Origin: Thermoplasmata archaeon
GTDB lineage: Archaea; Thermoplasmatota; E2; DHVEG-1
Direction of reading: 5' to 3'
NCBI GenBank assembly: GCA_003649715.1
Contig: QMSS01000002.1
Coordinates: forward strand, 1-31,121
Length of the DNA: 31,121 bases
The translations under genes and the position numbers were made by a program. Positions 24,534 through 31,121 of this stretch are shown here, in pieces. The notes beneath the pieces were generated by a model. That model was not told the origin of the DNA, searched no databases, and saw nothing but the letters and a program-made list of their open reading frames with translations. Numbering within the stretch: the first letter of the stretch is position 1; each line of letters starts with the position of its first letter.

Positions 24534-25445
24534 ATGAAGGTAAACAAAAAATTGATGATAACAACATTAATGATGTCAGTAACAATCGCCACATATGTAG
24601 TGAGTGCGATAATAACCGGAGGTATCATATCCTCTTCTTTATCCCAGAAAATAGTATTACATGGATTCGAGGTTCACGAATGGGGTGTACTCTGTCAGAG
24701 ATATAATTCCAATATTGTCAACGTAGTTACTAATCCAGTTGAGGAACCAGTATTTGTAAAAAAACCAGTTATTTATTTCCACTATGACAAAAATATTTCA
24801 GATATTGCTGTTGAAGTAGATTTCGATGGAGACCCTCTTGTTACTATACCATCTGCATCTCTCACTGAAGATGGTATCGGTTGGACTGTCGACATTGTGA
24901 ACAATTCAGTTGTAGCTCCAAATGGAACCACATATGACTATCTGTTTTATGAGTGTCAAATCAATGTTTCACAGGGAATCGTTGCAAATATTGTTGATGA
25001 TGGTATCAATGTTACCTTCTATCTACAGAATGTTGCCGGTTATCAAATCTCTAATATATTCTTTATCTATGGTTATCCGACCAACAAATCTATGTGGTGG
25101 CAGCGTGGACTAACCTATGTATACATCGATGCTTTGGATAGCGGCGAAGAAGCAAGTATTACAGTTCCATTAAACGATAAAGTTTCCTATGAAATCAGTA
25201 GGATAACAGATTCTCTTATAGAAAATGGGTTAACAAATAAGGAGGCAGAAGATCTTATAGAATATTGGAAGCAAATATGGTTTTATCCAACAAACAAGGA
25301 GACCTACGCACAAATTTTGTATACTATTCCAAGAGAGACATATGATGAATTACTACCAATTTCCATAACTCCTCAGCCAGAGAGTATTGACAGAGTTGGA
25401 CTGTTTTTTATAACAGATATACCAATAAATCTATCTGATTTATAA
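24534..25445 (+). CDS. Exported protein of unknown function
   Basis: This 303-residue protein has an N-terminal hydrophobic signal or anchor (LMITTLMMSVTIATYVVSAI). An extracellular-type region rich in strands and Asn-x-Ser/Thr sites follows. Near the N-terminus it has EVHEWGVLCQ followed by EEPVFVKKPVIYFHYDK. This HEWG...KPVIYF pairing recalls large exported proteins of unknown function in Planctomycetes and Myxobacteria (from memory, weak). The C-terminal 90 residues are more helical (LIENGLTNKEAEDLIEYW). It stands alone: the next gene starts 170 bp later. I assign no function. Confidence 0.75.
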   Translation: MKVNKKLMITTLMMSVTIATYVVSAIITGGIISSSLSQKIVLHGFEVHEWGVLCQRYNSNIVNVVTNPVEEPVFVKKPVIYFHYDKNISDIAVEVDFDGDPLVTIPSASLTEDGIGWTVDIVNNSVVAPNGTTYDYLFYECQINVSQGIVANIVDDGINVTFYLQNVAGYQISNIFFIYGYPTNKSMWWQRGLTYVYIDALDSGEEASITVPLNDKVSYEISRITDSLIENGLTNKEAEDLIEYWKQIWFYPTNKETYAQILYTIPRETYDELLPISITPQPESIDRVGLFFITDIPINLSDL

Positions 25446-25616
25446 AGTATCTATTTTTTTCTTTTTCAAAACCAAAATGTTTTCAATTTTTTTATTAAAA
25501 TATTTTGTGGAGTGCCTATTATAATGTTTTTCAAAACGTTTAAGAGAAGAAACAGAATAACGTAGAAAGGAATGATGATTTAAAAAAATTTTTAGAAGAG
25601 AATGGAGGAAAGAAAA

Positions 25617-26969
25617 GTGAGAAAATATGATGTTGTTATTATCGGTGGAGGCCCTGGTGGGGTAACTACAGCACTTTCAGCGAGAAATACTTATCCTGAA
25701 AAAAGTATTCTTCTAATAAGGAGAGAAAAAACTCCTCTTATTCCATGTGGGGTACCCTACGTATTTCATACCCTCGACGTGGTAGAAGATGATATTTTAC
25801 CAGACAAACCTTTGGAGAAAAATGGTGTTGAACTGCTTGTAGATGAAGTAGCTAAAGTTCAGGATAATAAGGAGCTGATTCTAAGAAGCGGAGAGCGAAT
25901 AAAATGGGATAAACTTGTTCTTGCATTAGGTTCAAAACCGTTTGTGCCTCCTCTCCCTGGAATAGACAAGAAGGGAGTATACTTTGTCAAAAAGGAGATA
26001 GACTACCTAAAAGAATTGCGGGAGGAAGTAGAAGCAGCGAGAAATATTGTGATACTTGGCGGTGGTTTTATTGGAGTAGAGGTTGCTGATGAACTACTTA
26101 AAAAAGGTAAAACAGTAGTGTTGATCGAAAAACTGAGTTCTCTCCTGCCGCTTTCCATGGATGCAGAATTCGGCATCATAGTTGCTGAGATATTAAAAGA
26201 ACGAGGAGCTGAAGTAGTTGTAGGAACATCTGTAAAGGAGATCATAGGTGAGGAAAACGTATGTGGAGTGAAACTGGAAAATGGAAAACAATATCCTGCA
26301 GATGTAGTTATTATCGCAGCAGGTTACAGACCTAATATAGAGTTAGCTCAACAGATGGGTCTTGAGGTTGATCCAAGATATGGGATAATTGTTGATGAGT
26401 ACATGCGGACTTCTATGAAAGATGTTTTTGCAGTTGGTGACTGTGTAGCTAAAAGAAATTTTCTAACAGGTGAGTTTTCAAAACTGATGCTTGCCTCAAC
26501 TGCTACAGCTCAGGGAAGATTAGTGGGCTCAAATCTCTTCGACTTGAAAGTAATAAAAGAGTTTATAGGGACCATTGGAACATTTTCTACAAAAATAGGG
26601 GACACAGCATTTGGCGCCACAGGCTTAACAGAAACACAAGCAAAATCGATGGGAATAGACTATTTGACAGGTGTAACCGAAGTACTGGACAGACATCCTG
26701 GAAAGCTACCGGGGGCGAGCAAAATCTACATCAAACTCATATATGCACGATACTCCCATGTGCTTCTTGGTGCTCAGCTGAAAGGTGGAGATTCCGTTGG
26801 TGAATGGATAAATATGCTTACAGTTATGGTGCAAAACAAAATGACGGCCATGGAAATCGATACACTTCAGATAGGTACTCATCCATTGTTAACCTCATCT
26901 CCTATAGCATATCCTGTTATAAATGCAACAGTGGATGCAATAATGAAATGGTACAACAAAAGTGGGTAA
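25617..26969 (+). CDS. CoA-disulfide reductase / NADH oxidase-like flavoprotein
   Basis: This 450-residue flavoprotein of the pyridine nucleotide-disulfide oxidoreductase superfamily has the FAD motif VVIIGGGPGG at the N-terminus. One redox Cys (Cys44, in LIPCGVPY) replaces the usual Cys pair. The NAD(P)H motif is NIVILGGGFIGVEVADELL, the second FAD motif is DVFAVGDC, and a dimerisation domain completes it. Single-Cys members reduce CoA disulfide, polysulfide/sulfur or oxygen with NAD(P)H; the exact acceptor cannot be told. It would fit redox or CoA-thiol maintenance. An ATG at 25602 is in frame, but GGAGG at 25604-25608 is well spaced before the GTG at 25617, which gives the usual family start. 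Confidence 0.9.
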   Translation: MRKYDVVIIGGGPGGVTTALSARNTYPEKSILLIRREKTPLIPCGVPYVFHTLDVVEDDILPDKPLEKNGVELLVDEVAKVQDNKELILRSGERIKWDKLVLALGSKPFVPPLPGIDKKGVYFVKKEIDYLKELREEVEAARNIVILGGGFIGVEVADELLKKGKTVVLIEKLSSLLPLSMDAEFGIIVAEILKERGAEVVVGTSVKEIIGEENVCGVKLENGKQYPADVVIIAAGYRPNIELAQQMGLEVDPRYGIIVDEYMRTSMKDVFAVGDCVAKRNFLTGEFSKLMLASTATAQGRLVGSNLFDLKVIKEFIGTIGTFSTKIGDTAFGATGLTETQAKSMGIDYLTGVTEVLDRHPGKLPGASKIYIKLIYARYSHVLLGAQLKGGDSVGEWINMLTVMVQNKMTAMEIDTLQIGTHPLLTSSPIAYPVINATVDAIMKWYNKSG

Positions 26970-26989
26970 ATCGGTTTTAAAAAAATAAT

Positions 26990-27070
26990 CATCAAATTAG
27001 AGAGATATCTACTAGGTGGTTGTAGATGGAAATAGATCTAACTTAGCCTCTCCATTATTCTAATTTGATG
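26990..27070. repeat. 81-bp element bounded by a perfect 12-bp inverted repeat
   Basis: CATCAAATTAGA at 26990-27001 is repeated in inverse as TCTAATTTGATG at 27059-27070. The interior contains a second stem ATCTAC/GTAGAT. A run of A and then T follows. It lies between the flavoprotein gene and the MFS gene, about 135 bp before the latter's ATG. It could be a structured RNA end, a regulatory stem or a miniature transposable element; no target duplication is visible. Confidence 0.55.
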
Positions 27071-27204
27071 GAGTAAAAAAAACAGATTTTTTGTTTTCTA
27101 TGAGCCTTCACATTCAATGTTTAGTTGAATTTTTCTATAAAAAGTTTTTATAGACTCGATTTATTCTGGCAATATTCTGAAAAAATCAGGGAGCATAATT
27201 TTTT

Positions 27205-28371
27205 ATGATTGGCAGATGGACAAAACAGATTAGTACAAACATACTTATGTTAGGTGTAGTCAGTTTTTTGAATGATCTAAGCAGCGAGATGATAATGCCG
27301 ATCTTACCTATGTTTATCACAACGCTGGGCGGCATGGGTATAATAGTTGGATTGATAGGCGGGTTAAGAGACAGTATATCTAGTATTTTAAAGGTTTTTT
27401 GTGGTTACTGGTCTGATAGAACAGGCAGAAGAAAGATATTTGTCTTTTCTGGTTACCTTACCTCATCAGTATTTAAACTATTTTTGGCTCTTTCTAGGAT
27501 GTGGCAGCATGTTTTAGTTTTTGTTAGTCTGGAGAGAGTAGGAAAAGGTCTGCGGACAGCCTCAAGGGATGCTATTATTGCTGATTCTATGCCAGAAGAG
27601 AGAGGCAAAGGATTTGGTGTTCACAGAGCATTAGATACTTCTGGCGCTATTTTAGGTTCCACTACTGTTTTCCTTTTGTTCTGGTTTTGGAGATTTGATT
27701 TTAGAGTGATTATACTCATTGCCGCGGTTATCTCATTTGTCTCTCTGATTCCACTATTTTTTGTAAAGGAGAAAAAAAGAGATCGTAGGAGAATAGATCT
27801 TAGACTAGGTTTAAAAAACCTGCCTGTCTCTCTAAAACTTTTTATTATGATATCAGGCATGTTTACATTGGCAAATTTTAGTTACATGTTCTTTATCCTC
27901 AGGGCACAGGAAGGTTTTACAGAAAGATTATCCATTGGGATTCCAATTCTTCTGTACATACTTTTTAATGTTTTTTATGCCATATTCGCTGTTCCGTTTG
28001 GCGTTCTCTCAGATCGGATAGGTAGAAAAAAGGTGTTGATTTTTGGTTATTTTCTGTTTGCTCTGATTTGCCTTGGATTCGCCTTTTTTAGCTCATTAAC
28101 AGCTTTTTTAGTTTTATTTGCTCTTTATGGTGTTGTCTATGCCATAGTTGATGGGAATCAAAGGGCTTTTGTTTCAGATCTATCTTCAGAGGAGTTAAGA
28201 GCCACAGTTTTAGGAACATTTCATACGGTGATAGGTTTGATGGCATTGCCATCAGGTGTGATAGCAGGTTTTTTGTGGCAGATTAACCCCAGTGCAACAT
28301 TTATCTACGGAGCAGGTATGAGTATTGTCTCAATTCTTCTGTTTATTGCTTTTAGAAACTATTTCAGATAA
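27205..28371 (+). CDS. Major facilitator superfamily transporter
   Basis: This 388-residue protein is dominated by hydrophobic helices, about 12 in two halves. The MFS A-motif appears in both halves: GYWSDRTGRRK after helix 2 and GVLSDRIGRKK after helix 8, joined by a basic central loop (KEKKRDRRRIDL). SFLNDLSSEMIMPILP at helix 1 and SLERVGKGLRTASRDAIIADS are typical of a drug- or organic-solute-exporter-like MFS branch. It would move a solute across the cytoplasmic membrane using the proton or sodium gradient. The substrate cannot be inferred. The ATG at 27205 has a GGGAG site 12 bases upstream, and an AT-rich TATA candidate lies at 27137-27151. Confidence 0.92.
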   Translation: MIGRWTKQISTNILMLGVVSFLNDLSSEMIMPILPMFITTLGGMGIIVGLIGGLRDSISSILKVFCGYWSDRTGRRKIFVFSGYLTSSVFKLFLALSRMWQHVLVFVSLERVGKGLRTASRDAIIADSMPEERGKGFGVHRALDTSGAILGSTTVFLLFWFWRFDFRVIILIAAVISFVSLIPLFFVKEKKRDRRRIDLRLGLKNLPVSLKLFIMISGMFTLANFSYMFFILRAQEGFTERLSIGIPILLYILFNVFYAIFAVPFGVLSDRIGRKKVLIFGYFLFALICLGFAFFSSLTAFLVLFALYGVVYAIVDGNQRAFVSDLSSEELRATVLGTFHTVIGLMALPSGVIAGFLWQINPSATFIYGAGMSIVSILLFIAFRNYFR

Positions 28372-28497
28372 ATTTCGATCAGCAATAGGATTCTCTGGTA
28401 TACCTTTGTTTTGTGGAGTTTTGATCGAAAGATAATGATGTCCTTTCCGACATAAATGCCAGAGCTTCCTATTTAGCACAAGTTTGCTGTCATTAGA

Positions 28498-28926
28498 AAA
28501 AAAATCTAACTTTGGTTTGCTGAACTCACTGATTACGAACACACGCTAATACGACCTCTGCATCAACATCACCAATACCCCCTGTAGAATTTCCCAAGAC
28601 TCCAGAAATAACCCCCCGGGGATACAGACATCTGAAATGCGGCTTTCTTCTAAAACAGTTATCTAGATGAGATGCCTTTCAGCAGTTGAAGAGGCTCTAG
28701 AAATGCCCATCGTTGATGAAATTTCAACGACGGTGTGAACATAATCAGCCATCACACATATTTCAGTTATCTTTATCTTATATCGTTTTGCAACCTCATA
28801 TAACATTTCTTCGCAAAAGTTTTTTATTTCCCTCTCGTCTAAACAATTGTTGTACCCATACTTGGGACACCACTCAAGATAGCACAAATTCTGACCAACA
28901 CTACAACTACCACTAACTAAACTCAA
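28498..28926 (-). pseudogene. tnpA: Transposase tnpA pseudogene, IS200/IS605 (Y1 HUH) family
   Basis: The first frame (TTG at 28926) reads CYLEWCPKYGYNNCLDEREI, then KIKITEICVMADYVHTVVEI, close to archaeal IS200 TnpA. It then breaks after MGISRA. Later parts sit in other frames: QLLKGISSR and YFWSLGKFYRG in one, GDVDAEVVLACVRNQ in another. The HUH metal motif, normally HVH, reads YVH here. With at least two frameshifts, in-frame stops and a lost metal ligand, it cannot be active. The catalytic Tyr region (KFYRG) is still visible. Confidence 0.85.
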
Positions 28927-28962
28927 AAAAAAATTTTCACGCTCCTGAACAGATCTTCAAAG

Positions 28963-28984
28963 GCATCCGCCAATAGGCGGATGC
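28963..28984. repeat. Perfect 9-bp GC-rich hairpin
   Basis: GCATCCGCC-AATA-GGCGGATGC forms a perfect nine-pair stem with a four-base loop, standing out in AT-rich surroundings. It lies about 40 bp upstream of the tnpA pseudogene start. It is probably a foldback of the decayed IS200/IS605 element. Confidence 0.75.
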
Positions 28985-29027
28985 GCCTAGCCAGAAGTGA
29001 AAAACGTTTATTCTAAGAAAAGGTATA

Positions 29028-29064
29028 CGCAATTCATCCCCATAACAAAGTCTGGGGATTTCTC
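29028..29064 (+). repeat. IS605/IS1341-like right-end foldback
   Basis: ATCCCC (29036-29041) and GGGGAT (29054-29059) flank a 12-base loop, within the wider context CGCAATTC...TTCTCAC. This resembles the right ends recognised by Y1 transposases next to tnpB genes. No tnpB remains. From here to the glycosyltransferase gene I see only AT-rich DNA with a promoter-like TTATTATATATG near 29251-29262. Confidence 0.45.
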
Positions 29065-29314
29065 ACTTACAAAATGTTAAACAAAAAAGATGGGGGGAGC
29101 AGATGCTTAGGATACGGTAAACAAGAGGAATAGTTCCATTATTTAGTGGGGGAATCAGTAAAAGAAATTTTTATACACCTTCACATTTTTATACAATCAA
29201 TAAAGGACATTCATCTCATAGCCCATAATATTTGTTCATCTGTATACCCAATTTATTATATATGATATTTATATTCTGAAAAAAAACCATGGGGAGATGA
29301 AGGAGAAAAAAACC

Positions 29315-30592
29315 ATGAATAAATCAAAAAACATAGGTTTTGTGTCTACAAGGATTGCAGGAACAGATGGGGTATCGCTAGAAATTAGAAAATGGGCTGA
29401 TGTTCTTGAAAGAAATGGACATACCTGTTACTACTTCGCTGGTCTTCTGGATAGATCCTCAGAAAAAAGCTTTTTGATAAACAAGGCACATTTTGAGCAT
29501 CCCGAAATACGAGAAATCACTAACAAATGCTTTGGAACATACACAAGAAACCCAGATATAAGTCTAAAAATAAACAATCTTAGGGATTTCTTCAAAGAAA
29601 GATTATATGAATTCATAGAACAATTTAACATCGAGGTGCTTATACCAGAAAATGTTCTTTCTATACCACTAAACATACCATTAGGAATCGCAATAACAGA
29701 AGTTATATCAGAAACAGGAATGCCGACAATTGCTCATCATCATGATTTTTCATGGGAGCGAGATGAATTTCTTGTCAATGCTGTAAACGATTACCTTGAA
29801 GCTGCTTTTCCACCAGATCTCCCCTCAATCCAACATGTAGTTATCAACTCACTAGCAAGCCGAGAGCTATGTCATCGAAAAGGTATCTCAAATATTATCA
29901 TACCTAATGTATATGATTTCTCACATCCACCTATGGAGGAAAGCTGCTGTGATGAACTCAGACAACTCATCGGATTAAATCAGGAGGACCCATTTATATT
30001 ACAACCAACACGTATCATCCCACGGAAATGTATAGAGAGATCTATTGAAATCGTACATGATTTAAATCTAAAAAACCCAGTACTATGCATCTCTCATGCA
30101 GTTGACGACAGCAGAGACTACTACTATGATCAACTAAAACGTTATGCTGAAAAACTAAATGTAAGACTCGTATTTATCAACGATCATATTGGCACTCAGA
30201 GAACAACAACATATGATGGAAAAAAAATCTACACAATTGGGGATGTATATCAATGCGCTGATCTGGTGACTTATCCATCAAGCTATGAGGGATTTGGAAA
30301 TGCATTTCTTGAAGCTGTTTACTATAGAAAACCCATTGTGGTCAACAGGTATTCAATCTATATAACAGACATAGAGCCGAAGGGTTTTGATCTAATAACC
30401 ATAGATGGTTTTGTCACACCGGAGACCATACAACGGATCAAAGAAGTTCTATATAATGAGGAACGGAGAAGAAGAATGGTGGAGAAAAACTATCAACTCG
30501 CACACCGTTATTTTTCCTACGAAGTATTAGAGCATTCTCTAAAATATTTGCTAAAAAAACTTGATGAACACCGGGTGAAAAAAACAAAATGA
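29315..30592 (+). CDS. GT4-family glycosyltransferase
   Basis: This 425-residue GT-B fold protein has an N-terminal acceptor domain containing GFVSTRIAGTDGVSLEIRKWADVL, the glycine-rich loop style of GT4 enzymes. The nucleotide-sugar domain has FILQPTRIIPRKCIERSIEI, the ADLVTYPSSYEGFGNAFLEA segment with the E-x7-E motif, and YRKPIVVNRYS. It transfers a sugar from a nucleotide donor to a glycan or glycolipid on the cytoplasmic face of the membrane. An ATG at 29297 is in frame, but GGAG at 29302-29305 fits the ATG at 29315. The next glycosyltransferase gene overlaps its stop (ATGA), indicating one operon. Confidence 0.9.
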   Translation: MNKSKNIGFVSTRIAGTDGVSLEIRKWADVLERNGHTCYYFAGLLDRSSEKSFLINKAHFEHPEIREITNKCFGTYTRNPDISLKINNLRDFFKERLYEFIEQFNIEVLIPENVLSIPLNIPLGIAITEVISETGMPTIAHHHDFSWERDEFLVNAVNDYLEAAFPPDLPSIQHVVINSLASRELCHRKGISNIIIPNVYDFSHPPMEESCCDELRQLIGLNQEDPFILQPTRIIPRKCIERSIEIVHDLNLKNPVLCISHAVDDSRDYYYDQLKRYAEKLNVRLVFINDHIGTQRTTTYDGKKIYTIGDVYQCADLVTYPSSYEGFGNAFLEAVYYRKPIVVNRYSIYITDIEPKGFDLITIDGFVTPETIQRIKEVLYNEERRRRMVEKNYQLAHRYFSYEVLEHSLKYLLKKLDEHRVKKTK

Positions 30593-31121
30593 GTACATAT
30601 AATATCGCTCTGCTTCATTATTCATGCCCACCTGTTGTAGGAGGTGTGGAAGAAGTACTCCGTCAGCAGGCGGCTGTTCTTCATCGTCATTTTCATAACG
30701 TCAAGGTTTTTGCTGGCGCAGGGAAACAGTTTTCACCAGATTTTTTAGTAGAAATAAACCCACTCCTAGGCTCACGCAACAAATATGTTTTGCATGCTCA
30801 TCGTGATATCATAGAAAAAAACGACATAGATAATCTACATAAGCTGTCGAAAAAGATATACAATTATCTAAAAACTATATCAAAAGATGTTGATGTTATC
30901 ATCGCCCATAATGTGCTTACTCTTCACTACAATCTACCATTGACATATGCTCTACATAGATTTGCTGATGACAATGAAACACCGCTTGTAAGCTGGAATC
31001 ATGATTCTCCCTTTTTCTATGAAAACTGTCCAGAATATCTCCATAACAAGCCATGGGATATTTTAAAAACATCTCATGAGAACATCCATTATGTGACAAT
31101 CACTGATTATCGAAGAAAGCT
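30589..31121 (+). CDS. GT4-family glycosyltransferase, N-terminal part (runs off window)
   Basis: The ATG at 30589 overlaps the stop of the preceding gene. 177 codons are inside the window and the frame stays open to the end. The translation starts MSTYNIALLHYSCPPVVGGV, the N-terminal glycine-loop of GT4 enzymes (PPxxGGVE), then EEVLRQQAAVLHRHFHNVKVFAGAG. Later VDVIIAHNVLTLHYNLPLT and VSWNHDSPFFYENC match the acceptor-domain pattern. The donor domain is outside the window. It is the second gene of a glycan-building operon. Confidence 0.88.
   Translation, partial: MSTYNIALLHYSCPPVVGGVEEVLRQQAAVLHRHFHNVKVFAGAGKQFSPDFLVEINPLLGSRNKYVLHAHRDIIEKNDIDNLHKLSKKIYNYLKTISKDVDVIIAHNVLTLHYNLPLTYALHRFADDNETPLVSWNHDSPFFYENCPEYLHNKPWDILKTSHENIHYVTITDYRRK

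Larger units (their letters stand above)
28373..29070 (-). mobile_element. Decayed IS200/IS605-family element (proposed limits)
   Basis: The remnant consists of a broken minus-strand tnpA (28498-28926). Left of it lie two interleaved imperfect inverted repeats (TTTCGATCA/TGATCGAAA at 28373-28381 and 28422-28430; ATAGGATTCTCTGG/CCAGAGCTTCCTAT at 28385-28398 and 28459-28472). Right of it lie a perfect GC-rich hairpin (28963-28984) and a terminal-type sequence CGCAATTCATCCCC...GGGGATTTCTCAC (29028-29064). The last resembles the right-end foldback of IS605/IS1341 elements. The order tnpA leftward then right end suggests a divergent tnpA-tnpB element that lost tnpB. The outer limits are inferred. 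Confidence 0.5.

Noticed and set aside
28330..28542. 70-residue minus-strand frame with a CRKGHH segment
   Set aside because: It overlaps the MFS 3' end and the decayed IS element, has no ribosome site and no match I can name; treated as element remnant DNA.

Overview
The window is AT-rich DNA from an archaeon. The evidence is two tRNA genes of archaeal type (Gln-TTG and Glu-TTC), TATA-box promoters about 25-40 bp before starts, Shine-Dalgarno sequences of the GGAGGTGA/GGGGGTG type with frequent GTG and TTG starts, an archaeal-type RtcA, and a gamma carbonic anhydrase. Bacterial-like beta-oxidation genes, a B12-dependent acyl-CoA mutase and a secreted C25 (gingipain-family) peptidase together suggest a heterotrophic, protein- or amino-acid-degrading archaeon. 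A Thermoplasmatota/Marine Benthic Group D-like lineage would fit, but that placement is inference.

Region 1 (1-10.4 kb) is a carbon-metabolism island. An acyl-CoA dehydrogenase and the start of an AMP-forming acyl-CoA synthetase run leftward. Divergent from them are a cobalamin adenosyltransferase, the large and small subunits of a B12-dependent acyl-CoA mutase, and a MeaB chaperone GTPase. A secreted C25 peptidase follows on the minus strand, then the thiolase - 3-hydroxyacyl-CoA dehydrogenase - enoyl-CoA hydratase operon. The mutase would be annotated by default as methylmalonyl-CoA mutase. However, its two substrate-specificity residues are Phe and Gln instead of Tyr and Arg, which is the isobutyryl-CoA mutase pattern. 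With that reading all the genes join into one route: isobutyrate or valine carbon -> isobutyryl-CoA -> butyryl-CoA -> crotonyl-CoA -> 3-hydroxybutyryl-CoA -> acetoacetyl-CoA -> two acetyl-CoA. This is the main discovery candidate.

Region 2 (10.5-14.8 kb, all minus strand) holds a gamma carbonic anhydrase, a membrane-anchored C45-like Ntn hydrolase next to a secreted protein of unknown function, a highly charged cytoplasmic protein, and a 49-residue zinc-ribbon protein missed by ordinary ORF length cut-offs. Region 3 (14.9-18.6 kb, plus strand) is a tandem of aconitase-family enzymes: a single-chain aconitase followed by a two-subunit isopropylmalate/homoaconitate-type dehydratase.

Region 4 (18.6-23.5 kb) holds a GNAT acetyltransferase, a small basic protein, a four-PAS protein without an output domain, an RtcA lacking the usual catalytic histidine, a CinA/PncC amidase and the two tRNAs. 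Region 5 (23.6-28.4 kb) holds two small membrane proteins (one frameshifted), an exported protein, a CoA-disulfide-reductase-like flavoprotein and an MFS transporter. Region 6 (28.4-31.1 kb) starts with a decayed IS200/IS605 element and continues into two overlapping GT4 glycosyltransferase genes, probably the edge of a surface-glycan cluster that runs off the window.
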